NCBI GenBank assembly: GCA_965203195.1
Contig: OZ241860.1
Location: 806,001 to 870,000 of the forward strand
Reading direction: 5' to 3'
DNA length: 64,000 nucleotides
Source of the DNA: Bin87 sp965203195
GTDB taxonomy: Bacteria; Chloroflexota; Dehalococcoidia; Lucifugimonadales; UBA3495
Part shown: piece by piece, positions 16,454 through 24,204 of the stretch
How the letters are laid out: every line of letters starts with the position of its first letter
Position numbering within the stretch: position 1 is the first letter of the stretch
Position numbers and translations under genes: made by a program
The notes under the pieces: model-generated
Database searches by the model: none
The model's input: only the letters and a program-made list of their open reading frames with translations
Told to the model about the DNA's origin: nothing

Positions 16454-16483
16454 ATAGTAGCGAATGAGGGGCCGCGTTGTCAA
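16454..16483 (-). promoter_or_regulatory. Promoter of the tRNA-Ala/tRNA-Arg unit
   Basis: On the minus strand a perfect TTGACA (16478-16483), an 18-base spacer and TACTAT (16454-16459), with an overlapping TATAAT at 16451-16456. It lies about 50 bases upstream of tRNA-Ala. Confidence 0.6.
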
Positions 16484-16558
16484 GGAAACGGGGCGGCCTT
16501 GCCGGGCAATGGCAAGGGCGGAATTGAAACCGGCCGGTCCGTTGCGACGAGCCGGCGG

Positions 16559-17140
16559 TTAGCGGCGCGGCCGGGCCGGGTGGTTAAAAAGTTGCGCCAG
16601 GGGCAGACTGAAGTCGGGGAACAGGGGCGTGGTCAGCGTGTCGGCGGCGGCGAGGATGGCGCGCTCCCGGTAGCTGCCGTCGTCTCCCAACGACAGGACG
16701 GTGAGGGTGTTGGCTTCGCCGTCCACGAGCCAGTATTCGGGGATGCCGGCCGCCTGGTACAGGGCGCGCTTGCGGGCCAGGTCGTGACGCCGGTTGGTGG
16801 ACAGGACTTCAACCACAATGTCCGGGGCGCCGTCGATCAACGCGGGGCCGACGATGCCGGTGCGGTGGGCGCGTATGATGATGATGTCCGGCCCCACCAG
16901 CGTGTTTTCGGCCAGTAGCAGGCCGGTTGGCCCCAGCACGATTCCGGCGCCGGCGAACAGGATTTGCTGGTTGAGATAAGTTCCCAACAGCAGCGAAAGA
17001 AATTCGTGGTCCGGAATTGGGAAGGCGGCCATATGCAGAACCCCGTCAATCAGTTCGCAGCGCTGCTCCATTTCCGGCAAGTCCAGGAACTCCGGCAGGG
17101 TCAGGCGGATGCCGGGCCGGATGGCGGTGGCGGTGGTCAT
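16559..17140 (-). CDS. Uma2 family endonuclease-like protein, copy 1 of 3
   Basis: A 193-residue member of the Uma2 (DUF820) family, a PD-(D/E)XK nuclease-fold group abundant in Chloroflexota and Cyanobacteria whose biological role is unclear. The catalytic-core pattern is GAPDIVVEVLSTNRRHDLARKRALYQAAGIPEYWLVD: Asp, Glu, then Lys. The N-terminus MTTATAIRPGIRLTLPEFLDLPE is shared with two paralogues upstream (17198-17785 and 17838-18437). The last 90 bases are nearly identical to those of copy 3 (one difference seen), suggesting recent duplication or gene conversion. It is the most downstream gene of the array. Confidence 0.85.
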   Translation of the reverse strand: MTTATAIRPGIRLTLPEFLDLPEMEQRCELIDGVLHMAAFPIPDHEFLSLLLGTYLNQQILFAGAGIVLGPTGLLLAENTLVGPDIIIIRAHRTGIVGPALIDGAPDIVVEVLSTNRRHDLARKRALYQAAGIPEYWLVDGEANTLTVLSLGDDGSYRERAILAAADTLTTPLFPDFSLPLAQLFNHPARPRR

Positions 17141-17197
17141 AGGGCAGCCTCTCTCTGTGACTGGGGGAATTGACGGCGTTATAGATGGCGACGGTGC

Positions 17198-17785
17198 TTA
17201 CCGGCGCGGCCGGGCCGGGTGGTGGAACAGCTGGGCCAGGGGCAGACTGAAGTCGGGGAACAGGGGCGTGGTCAGCGTGTCGACGGCGGTGAGGATGGCG
17301 CGCTCCCGGTAGATACCATCGTCTCCTAACGCCAGTACGGTGAGGGTGTCGGCGTGGCCGTCCAGTATCCAGTATTCGGGGATGCCGGCGGCTTGGTACA
17401 GTTCGCGCTTGCGAACCAGATCCGCGCGCCGGTTAGACGACAATACCTCAACCACGATGTCCGGCGCGCCGTTAATTGCCCGCGCGCCAATGATGTCGGC
17501 GCGGTCGGCCCGGAGCGCCGTGATGTCGGGCCCTACCGCAGTGTCGTCTGTCAGGATTATCCCGGTCTCATGCAGCACAATCCCCTGCCCTGCCTCCGTG
17601 ATTTGCTGGGTCAGACGGGTGGCTAGTACGAGCGCCAGAAACTGGTGGTCCGGTATCGGAAAGGCGGCCATTCGCAAAACTCCGTCGATGAGTTCGCAGC
17701 GCTGCTCCATTTCCGGCAAGTCCAGGAACTCCGCCAGGGTCAGGCGGATGCCGGGCCGGATTGCGGTGGCAATCGCGGTGGTCAT
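17198..17785 (-). CDS. Uma2 family endonuclease-like protein, copy 2 of 3
   Basis: A 195-residue paralogue of the flanking genes. The core is GAPDIVVEVLSSNRRADLVRKRELYQAAGIPEYWILD, with all expected acidic and lysine positions kept. The N-terminal LTLAEFLDLPEMEQRCELIDGVLRMAAFPIPDHQF is nearly the same as in its neighbours, whereas the middle (GIVLHETGIILTDDTAVGPDITALRADRADI) has diverged most, which may be the substrate-facing part. The 57-base spacer to copy 1 matches the spacer to copy 3 (tgggggaattgacggcgtta in both), so the duplicated unit includes the intergenic region. Confidence 0.85.
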   Translation of the reverse strand: MTTAIATAIRPGIRLTLAEFLDLPEMEQRCELIDGVLRMAAFPIPDHQFLALVLATRLTQQITEAGQGIVLHETGIILTDDTAVGPDITALRADRADIIGARAINGAPDIVVEVLSSNRRADLVRKRELYQAAGIPEYWILDGHADTLTVLALGDDGIYRERAILTAVDTLTTPLFPDFSLPLAQLFHHPARPRR

Positions 17786-17837
17786 AGCGCAGCCTCTTTG
17801 TGCCTGGGGGAATTGACGGCGTTACAGATGGCGGGGG

Positions 17838-18437
17838 TTAGCGGCGCGGCCGGGCCGGGTGGTTAAAAAGTTGCGCCAGGGGCAGACTGAAGTCGGGGAA
17901 CAGGGGCGTGGTCAGGGTGTCGGCGGCGGTGAGGATGGCGCGTTCCCGGTAGCTGCCGTCCGGCCCCAATGCCAGTACGGTTAGGGTGTCGGCATCGCCG
18001 TCCACGAGCCAGTATTCGGGGATGCCGGCGGCTTCGTACAGCCGGCGTTTCTCTACCAGATCCCGGTTGCGGTGGGACGACAGGGCTTCCACTACAATAT
18101 CGGGCGCGCCATTGATGACGGTCGCTCCGATTATATGGGCGCGTTCCGCCCGGATGACGATGATGTCCGGCCCCACCACGCTGTCCACAGCGACCACGAC
18201 GCCCGTAGGCGCCAGCACAATCCCCAGCCCGGTTTCCATTATTTGGAGGGACAAGTAGCTGGTCAACAGGGTGGTCAGGATCTGGTGGTCGGGAATCGGG
18301 AAGGCGGCCATATGCAGAACCCCGTCAATCAGTTCGCAACGCTGCTCCATTTCCGGCAAGTCCAGGAACTCCGCCAGGGTCAGACGGATGCCGGACCGGA
18401 TGCCGGATTGAATATCAGTGTCGATTGCGGTAGTCAT
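17838..18437 (-). CDS. Uma2 family endonuclease-like protein, copy 3 of 3
   Basis: The most upstream gene of the array, 199 residues from ATG 18437. AGGAGGATGCGCT just before that ATG decides the start over a longer frame beginning at 18476. The core reads GAPDIVVEALSSHRNRDLVEKRRLYEAAGIPEYWLVD. The valine before LSS is alanine, and a Lys in the KRR stretch is preceded by Glu instead of Arg, but the catalytic Asp, Glu and Lys remain. A short insertion DIQSGIRSG near the N-terminus distinguishes it from the others. All three copies look intact, so they may be kept under selection. Confidence 0.85.
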   Translation of the reverse strand: MTTAIDTDIQSGIRSGIRLTLAEFLDLPEMEQRCELIDGVLHMAAFPIPDHQILTTLLTSYLSLQIMETGLGIVLAPTGVVVAVDSVVGPDIIVIRAERAHIIGATVINGAPDIVVEALSSHRNRDLVEKRRLYEAAGIPEYWLVDGDADTLTVLALGPDGSYRERAILTAADTLTTPLFPDFSLPLAQLFNHPARPRR

Positions 18438-18501
18438 AGCGCATCCTCCTGGCCGGGACTGACCCGATTGTACCATCCGGCGGCTTGGCGGTTCCGGTCG
18501 C

Positions 18502-19650
18502 TTATGCCACGGCGACGCGCCGGCCTTCGTCGCTGGACTGGCGGATGGCGTCGATGAGGCGGTGCAGGGTTACGGCGTGGTCGAAGTCGGGCAGCGGCAC
18601 ATTGTCGGCGGCGGCGGCGGCGGCGCGGATGCCGGTGGCGCCACGAATGGCGGCGGCAAAGCGGCTGTACAGCTGGCCCACATTGTAGGGGGCGCCGGCG
18701 GGCATTGCCGGCGCCGGATGCAGCTCACCGGCGGGCGCGATGTCCTGCAAATCGTTGCTGCCCCGGGCGCCCCGGATGCTTACCTCCTGTAGCTGCGGCG
18801 AGTCGGTGGACACCGCCACCAGCGTGCCCTGGTCGCCGTAGATTTCCATACGGTAGCCGCTGCCGGCCCACGCCGTGCTGCCAATCTGCACCGAGGCCAC
18901 GCCGCCGTTTTGCAGGCTGCCGCTGACCAGCACATTGTCGGGCGCGGTTACGGGCAAGTCCTTGCCGGTGTCGGTTTCATGCCAGACGGCGGCCTGGGTG
19001 CTGACCACGGCGGCCACAGCGGCGAAGTCGCCCACGACGCTGCACAGGGCGTCGATGGTGTGGCCGCAGGCGATGGTGAGGGTGTGGGCGCCCAGGTCGT
19101 TGTCCCGCTGCCAGGTGCGGCCGGAGTCGCGGGCCAGAACGCCGTCGCGCATCAGCCGAACGTGGCCGGTCATCACGCGCCCCACATAGCCGTCGGCCAC
19201 CAGGTTGCGGAGGTGCGCGATGGCGGGGTTGGCGCGGGCCTGCAAGCCCACGGCCGTGCGGACGCCCTGCTGCCGGGCGCAGTCGGCCATCGCAACGGCC
19301 TCGGCGGTAGTGCGGCCCAGGGGCCATTCGGTGAAGGTATGTTTGCCGGCTTGCAGCGCCGCCATAGTCGGTTCGTAATGGCGGGGGACGCGCAGGGAAA
19401 TGGTGGCGGCGTCCAGATTGGCGTCCGCCAGCATCCGGTGGTAGTCGTCCCAGGCGCTGGCGGCATTATAGGCGGACATAGCTTCGTCCGCCGACGCCTG
19501 GCGGGTGGTGCAGACGGCGGCCAGGTGGAAGTCGGGGTGGGCGGCCAGGGCCGGCAGATGGGCGCGGGGGGACCAGCCCTGGTGGATGTTGGCGCCAATG
19601 AGTCCGATGCGGATGGGCTGATGGATGGGCGTGGGCTGCTGCGTAGTCAC
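18502..19650 (-). CDS. Gfo/Idh/MocA family oxidoreductase
   Basis: An NAD(P)-dependent dehydrogenase of about 382 residues, of the glucose-fructose oxidoreductase/inositol dehydrogenase family. It begins IRIGLIGANIHQGWSPRAHLPALAA, a Rossmann-fold start, followed by the cofactor-side TEWPLG motif (where most members have EKP) and the C-terminal sheet domain (GRVMTGHVRLMRDG; later YRMEIYGDQGTLVAVS). The substrate, probably a sugar or polyol, cannot be read from the sequence. Start: GGAGG lies eight bases before GTG 19650; a TTG at 19653 is the alternative. It stands alone between the Uma2 array and the DNA methylase gene. Confidence 0.85.
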   Translation of the reverse strand: MTTQQPTPIHQPIRIGLIGANIHQGWSPRAHLPALAAHPDFHLAAVCTTRQASADEAMSAYNAASAWDDYHRMLADANLDAATISLRVPRHYEPTMAALQAGKHTFTEWPLGRTTAEAVAMADCARQQGVRTAVGLQARANPAIAHLRNLVADGYVGRVMTGHVRLMRDGVLARDSGRTWQRDNDLGAHTLTIACGHTIDALCSVVGDFAAVAAVVSTQAAVWHETDTGKDLPVTAPDNVLVSGSLQNGGVASVQIGSTAWAGSGYRMEIYGDQGTLVAVSTDSPQLQEVSIRGARGSNDLQDIAPAGELHPAPAMPAGAPYNVGQLYSRFAAAIRGATGIRAAAAAADNVPLPDFDHAVTLHRLIDAIRQSSDEGRRVAVA

Positions 19651-19704
19651 CAAGCAATCCTCCGGGTAACGAAGTGCGCCCTATCCTAACACATGGGGAT
19701 TGCG

Positions 19705-22674
19705 CTACGGCCCAGCAACTGGGGCTACGGCATTTTGGTACTCGGTTAGGGCATCCAGGATGGCTCTCTGGCGGCCATTGATATTGGGTTCACTGGCGAA
19801 CAGGATGCGCCAGTGGGCCAGCATCTCTTGCACCCCCGCCGAAGCCGGATCCAAGCCCAGCATTTCGGCAACCACATCGTCAATGCGGTGGCGGTTGGCA
19901 TCGCGAAAGCAGTAGGCAAAAGGCTCCAACCGCAGTTGGGACAAATGCAGGAATTCCCGCTGTGCGATGGTCAAGGCGCGCTGAGCGGCGGCATCATTGG
20001 CGGCGAAGTTTGGGCAGGGGATGCCGGCGATTGCTTTAACCTGAAGGCGAGCGCGGCCGGGTTGAGTGGACTGACCATAGCAACTGCGTATAATGGCTCC
20101 GAAAGTGCTGTTGAAAAACAACGCACAGGCTTGCCCGACAGAGGCGGGCAGGTTTTGCAGTGCATTCCATGCCGTTCCGCCGTGAACCGGAGCTGCGGTT
20201 GTGGCAAAAGCGACGGCTTGGGACGTCCAGCGCAGTTGCCGGCTAATCATATACCGGCTTTTGAGGTTATTCATCCTCTGCGCTTCCGCTATGTTCACCG
20301 GTTGGCCCCCGTGCGTGGGTCTGGCAGCTATGGTGGTTTGACTTTCGGAGTCTGCTGCCCACATCGCCGTATGTGTAGCAGGCGTTTTCCACTCCGCAAG
20401 CGGCGACCATTCGAATGCTCCAATAGGGTCGCCGCCTTTAGGATACCCAATCAAATGCTGTGTGGGACCGCTGGCAGCGATGTTGTCCAAGTTGACTATG
20501 GGCAGTGACAGATCTGCCGCGGCGAGGGCTTGGGGGTGCCAGCAGCGCCCGTTCAGCAAGGCCGCAGCAACTGCGGTAAGTTCCGTATTGGCGTTGCCCA
20601 AGGCGAACCAAGGGAATCCCGGGCTAATCGTGGCAACTTTGACATAGTTGCCATGGAGGATGTTCCCCTGTGCGTAGTTAGCAGGAATGCTGGCAATAGC
20701 TTTAGCAATGGCGTAGCCTTGCTCCAGCGTCGCCGGCGGACTGTGCAGATTCACGGCGGTGACAGTCGTCCTTTGCCATTCGCTAGGCCGCCGCTGTTTC
20801 TTGGTGGCGACGACCAGCATTTCGTTCATATGCGTGTCGGCGCTCATGCTATGGTCAGTAGCGCCAACATTCGCGATAGCAACGATGTCCTCGAAATCGG
20901 TTTCCATTTCGGCGCGGTAAGATTGCCAGCTTTCAGCGTGGGCAGCGGTGAGCGGCAGTACAAAGGAATACACTCCACCTGGCGCCAGGCGAATGTTGGC
21001 AACGTTGCTGAAGTCACTAGCCAGACCCGCCTGCCCGTGTGACATAGCATAGCCGCGGCCGTTTTGGCGCGCGCTGGCAGCTTTTCGGCGCAGGCTCGGC
21101 AAGCCGGTGGTGGCCATTCCCTGCCCCCTTTTCGGCCGGCTGTAAGGGGGATTCATCAGGGCCCAATGGACGCCGCCGGGGTTGATGCCGAAGGGGCCGG
21201 CTTTACCGTCCAGCCCGGTGGTTACGCCGCTGCGCCCACCTTGCCCCAGGTAATCGGTGATGGTGGTCAGCCCCCGGTCCAGCAGGTAGAGACTGCCGGC
21301 CTGGTGGGTGACAACGGCAATTTTGCTGTGTGCGTAATCCTGCGTCACCTCCAAGTCGGTCAGGCGTTTGGCGGTCAGAGTGCCGGCAATGCCATTCACA
21401 TCCATAGCGTAGATGTGTTCTTCCATCCGTTTGCGGTGCAGGTCGAGGTCGCGACCGCCCCGCAACAGATACCGGCGGCGGAGGGATCGTTCGCCGGCGC
21501 CCAGCAACGTGCCGGTACCGCAGGCGCCGTCCCACAGGTTCAAGCCGGCCAGCTTTTCCGCAGGCAAATTGTAGAAACGTTCGGCGGCCAGCGTCGACAG
21601 CATTTCGGCGATTTCGGGGCGCGTATAGTGCGCGGCCCGTTCCTCCCGGTCGCTAACCAGACGCTGCCAGAGTTCGCCGGCGAAGTTGTAGATGTGCTTG
21701 GCGTGCAGGGCGTTGAGCTGCGCGCTGAGATTGGCCAGACTGTCCAAGATGTCGGAGATGACGTTGCCCACCGGCACGGCTTGCAGCGTGGCGGTGGCAG
21801 TGTCCATTACCGGCAGATAGTTGACGCCTTCAATGACTTGCCAAGCCCGGAGGAGATCGCCGGGCAGCAGGACGCCGTTGGCGCCGGCTTTGATGGCATC
21901 CGTGGTGACCAACTCCCTGGTTTGCAACGCCGGGCTATGGACAGCCAGGTCGTTCTGTAGATCAATGGCAATCAGCCAAACGGCGCAGGCTGTGTTGGCG
22001 GCTTGGGCGTTGTGGTCGCACTTGTCCGGGCAGGCTTTCGGGTCTTTGGGCTTGGACGGCCGGTGGCGGACGCCGGTCAGTTCATATAGCCTTTGGAGCG
22101 TGGGCGCGGCCAGGTTTGCGGTGGCGCACACGCTTTGTAGCAGCTGGGTTCCGGTGGCGGCGATGCGGGCAGCAATGTTGGCGCTTTGCCGGTCGATGAT
22201 GGATTGCGGCACTTGGGCATATTCGCAATAGGCGGCCAAGTCGGCCGGCGTAGCGGGCATAGGTTGGGACGGCCACACGGCGGCGTGTTCCGGGCTCTCT
22301 CCCAACACCAGTTGGATGGTCAGGATAGGTTCGTTGTTGTCCAGCCGCTGGCGAAAATCACCGTCATCGTCGTATTCACACTGCGCGTTGATGCCGATGG
22401 CGATGGCTTCAGTAAATGGGTGGGTTTCTCCGACGAGGGTTTCGCCCAAGCGGCTCCTGGCGTCGGCGACGGCGGGGTTGCCGAATTCGCTTTCAATGAC
22501 CACCGGACGCCGGCCGGTTTGCCGGATGGTGATGTCGGGCCGGCGGTTGTTGCCGATGAGGGCCTGGCGGCGTTCCCCGGCGGCAGTCCAGCTACGGCCG
22601 GCGGCGTTGAGCCAATCCGCGATGATTTTGTTAGCGGTCTGCTCGTGCAGCTTGCCGAGGGTTTGGGCAGTCAT
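19705..22674 (-). CDS. N6-adenine-type DNA methylase, possible type IIG-like restriction-modification protein
   Basis: A 989-residue protein from ATG 22674, which has AGGAAGG in front. Residues about 40-110 hold PDITIRQTGRRPVVIESEFG, resembling a PD-(D/E)XK nuclease motif in which the usual Lys is replaced by Glu (ESE); a nuclease role is therefore only possible. The methylase domain has the start HYTRPEIAEMLSTLAAE, SAM-binding motif I DGACGTGT (about 380) and catalytic motif IV NPPYSRP (about 507). The C-terminal part may be a target-recognition domain (NNLKSRYMISRQLRW; later RARLQVKAIAGIPCPNF). No separate specificity or restriction subunit is adjacent, so a single-chain modification or R-M protein fits best. 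Two extended -10 boxes upstream lie in a 27-bp duplication. Confidence 0.82.
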   Translation of the reverse strand: MTAQTLGKLHEQTANKIIADWLNAAGRSWTAAGERRQALIGNNRRPDITIRQTGRRPVVIESEFGNPAVADARSRLGETLVGETHPFTEAIAIGINAQCEYDDDGDFRQRLDNNEPILTIQLVLGESPEHAAVWPSQPMPATPADLAAYCEYAQVPQSIIDRQSANIAARIAATGTQLLQSVCATANLAAPTLQRLYELTGVRHRPSKPKDPKACPDKCDHNAQAANTACAVWLIAIDLQNDLAVHSPALQTRELVTTDAIKAGANGVLLPGDLLRAWQVIEGVNYLPVMDTATATLQAVPVGNVISDILDSLANLSAQLNALHAKHIYNFAGELWQRLVSDREERAAHYTRPEIAEMLSTLAAERFYNLPAEKLAGLNLWDGACGTGTLLGAGERSLRRRYLLRGGRDLDLHRKRMEEHIYAMDVNGIAGTLTAKRLTDLEVTQDYAHSKIAVVTHQAGSLYLLDRGLTTITDYLGQGGRSGVTTGLDGKAGPFGINPGGVHWALMNPPYSRPKRGQGMATTGLPSLRRKAASARQNGRGYAMSHGQAGLASDFSNVANIRLAPGGVYSFVLPLTAAHAESWQSYRAEMETDFEDIVAIANVGATDHSMSADTHMNEMLVVATKKQRRPSEWQRTTVTAVNLHSPPATLEQGYAIAKAIASIPANYAQGNILHGNYVKVATISPGFPWFALGNANTELTAVAAALLNGRCWHPQALAAADLSLPIVNLDNIAASGPTQHLIGYPKGGDPIGAFEWSPLAEWKTPATHTAMWAADSESQTTIAARPTHGGQPVNIAEAQRMNNLKSRYMISRQLRWTSQAVAFATTAAPVHGGTAWNALQNLPASVGQACALFFNSTFGAIIRSCYGQSTQPGRARLQVKAIAGIPCPNFAANDAAAQRALTIAQREFLHLSQLRLEPFAYCFRDANRHRIDDVVAEMLGLDPASAGVQEMLAHWRILFASEPNINGRQRAILDALTEYQNAVAPVAGP

Positions 22675-22722
22675 TGTGGCGAGACCTTCCTGCTTCGGTT
22701 GACGCTTTACCGACACTGGCGA

Positions 22723-22766
22723 CATTGTAGCACACGGGGGCACCAATGGCATTATAGCACACGGGG
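22723..22766 (-). promoter_or_regulatory. Duplicated extended -10 elements upstream of the DNA methylase
   Basis: A direct repeat with 27-bp period (1.6 copies). On the minus strand it gives TGTGCTATAAT (-10 at 22751-22756) and TGTGCTACAAT (-10 at 22724-22729), both facing the methylase gene. The duplication therefore produces two nearly identical start sites. The same TGTGCTATAAT occurs before tRNA-Pro. Confidence 0.5.
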
Positions 22767-22775
22767 AGCGCCGGT

Positions 22776-23384
22776 TTGGCGGCGTTGCCGTCAGCACGCC
22801 GGGAAGCCGGCGCCTACCTTGCCGACCGGCTGGCGCCCCTGGGCAACGCCAACATTAACATTGCCAACAACGCCGGCCTCTGGTCGTGGCTGGGTATGTT
22901 CTATTTTCATCAGGTAGTGGGGATTGACGCCGACGGCAACCCCCGGCTGGGCCGCAACCCGGATGTCGCCTATGTCATCGACCCCGACGAAACTGGCCGG
23001 GGCGCGCGCCGTCATTTTGCCCATCGCCTGCTGCTTTCCTGGGAGATTTATATCAGGCACGGCGAAACGGCCTGGTATCTGCTGGACGAGCCGGTGAATT
23101 CGTTGAGGCAACTGGCCGACCGGCTGTCCGGCGCGCCGGAGATGTTTCGCGCCGTGGGAATTGTAGATTTGGCGCACCGTCTTTACGCCGACCCGCTGAC
23201 ACGCAGTCTCAAATCCGGAGCGCTAGCCGGCGGGCAGAATCAGCGGCCACCCGGCGGCATTGTCCGGCTGCTGGATGTGCTGAACCAGTTGTATATGACT
23301 TATGATGTGTATGGTATGACGGCGGAACAATTGCTGGCGTTGTTGCCACCGGAGTTTGACCGCTGGCGGGCGGTGTCCCTGTAG
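22776..23384 (+). CDS. DUF6339-like hypothetical protein, divergent from the DNA methylase
   Basis: A 202-residue protein starting with TTG at 22776; the frame is closed upstream by a TAG at 22755. The N-terminal part LGNANINIANNAGLWSWLGMFYFHQVV followed by basic RGARRHFAHRLLLSWEIYIRHGE resembles the DUF6339 group, which is often found near DNA methylases. I cannot confirm this without a search. The C-terminal half VRLLDVLNQLYMTYDVYGMTAEQLLALLPPEFDRW is helical. No enzymatic motif is seen. It shares a 100-bp divergent promoter region with the methylase gene, so the two may form one module. Confidence 0.55.
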   Translation: MAALPSARREAGAYLADRLAPLGNANINIANNAGLWSWLGMFYFHQVVGIDADGNPRLGRNPDVAYVIDPDETGRGARRHFAHRLLLSWEIYIRHGETAWYLLDEPVNSLRQLADRLSGAPEMFRAVGIVDLAHRLYADPLTRSLKSGALAGGQNQRPPGGIVRLLDVLNQLYMTYDVYGMTAEQLLALLPPEFDRWRAVSL

Positions 23385-23683
23385 TCGCGGCTATGGCCGC
23401 CGGCGGCGCGGCCGGCGTCGGGCTGGCGGTATGGCGGGCGTATCCGCCGGCGGATGATCGGCTGCTGATGTGGTAGGATGGGCACCGCAGCGGGAATTGG
23501 GCGTTGTCTTGACCGCGCTTTTGCGTTCCGGCCGGCGCCGGAAGGGCCGGAGTTGGTTTGGAGCCGGCGCGGTTCGGCAATTTTGCGACCTTCCGGCAGC
23601 GCGCCGGCGTGTCGCCGCCCGGTTCGCCACCTACCCTACTCGCTACTTATCCCATTCGCTACCTACGATGCAAGGAGAGGGAA

Positions 23684-24121
23684 TTGACTACCGCAACCGC
23701 ACAGCGCGGCAGCCGGGTGCGCGTCCATTACACCGGCCGCCTTGACGATGGGGAGATGTTTGACACCTCGGACGGGGGCACGCCGCTGTCATTTACCATT
23801 GGCAACGGGCAGGTTATCCCCGGCTTTGAGAACGGCGTCATCGGCATGACGCCCGGCGAAAGCAAGACGGTGCGCATTCCCTGCGCCGACGCCTATGGCG
23901 TGCACCGCGCCGATGGCGTGATACGGGCGCCGCGGGACGAGTTTCCGCAGGATATGCCCCTGGAGGTGGGAACCCGGGTGCAGGGGCAGCAGCAGGACGG
24001 CGGCAAGGTCACCTTCACCATTGTGTCGGTGACGGAGGATGCGGTTACGCTGGACGCCAACCACCCCCTGGCGGGCAAGGATTTGACCTTTGACCTGACG
24101 CTGGTGTCCATTGAAGGTTAG
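23684..24121 (+). CDS. FKBP-type peptidyl-prolyl isomerase (SlyD-like)
   Basis: Cytoplasmic prolyl isomerase and probable chaperone of 145 residues. It contains RVHYTGRLDDGEMFDTSDGGTPLSFTIGNGQVIPGFENGVIGM, the FKBP core, interrupted by an insert-in-flap domain (DAYGVHRADGVIRAPRDEFPQDMPLEVG) and closed by HPLAGKDLTFDLTLVSIE, the standard SlyD ending. A metal-binding His-rich tail like that of E. coli SlyD is absent. The start is TTG 23684: AAGGAG lies six bases before it, and translation would begin LTTATAQRGSRV. The longer frame from 23558 has no ribosome-binding site. Confidence 0.9.
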   Translation: MTTATAQRGSRVRVHYTGRLDDGEMFDTSDGGTPLSFTIGNGQVIPGFENGVIGMTPGESKTVRIPCADAYGVHRADGVIRAPRDEFPQDMPLEVGTRVQGQQQDGGKVTFTIVSVTEDAVTLDANHPLAGKDLTFDLTLVSIEG

Positions 24122-24204
24122 CAGGCCAGGGTTGGCGCGCCGGCATTGGGAACGGCGTGCGTGGCTATGACGGCCGGCGCCGTTTCCGGCGTCGGCCGGC
24201 CAGT

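Noticed and set aside
19705..23384. A BREX or DISARM defence island around the DNA methylase
   Set aside because: No BrxC/PglY, PglZ, helicase or phospholipase-D partner is present nearby; only the methylase and one unknown gene.
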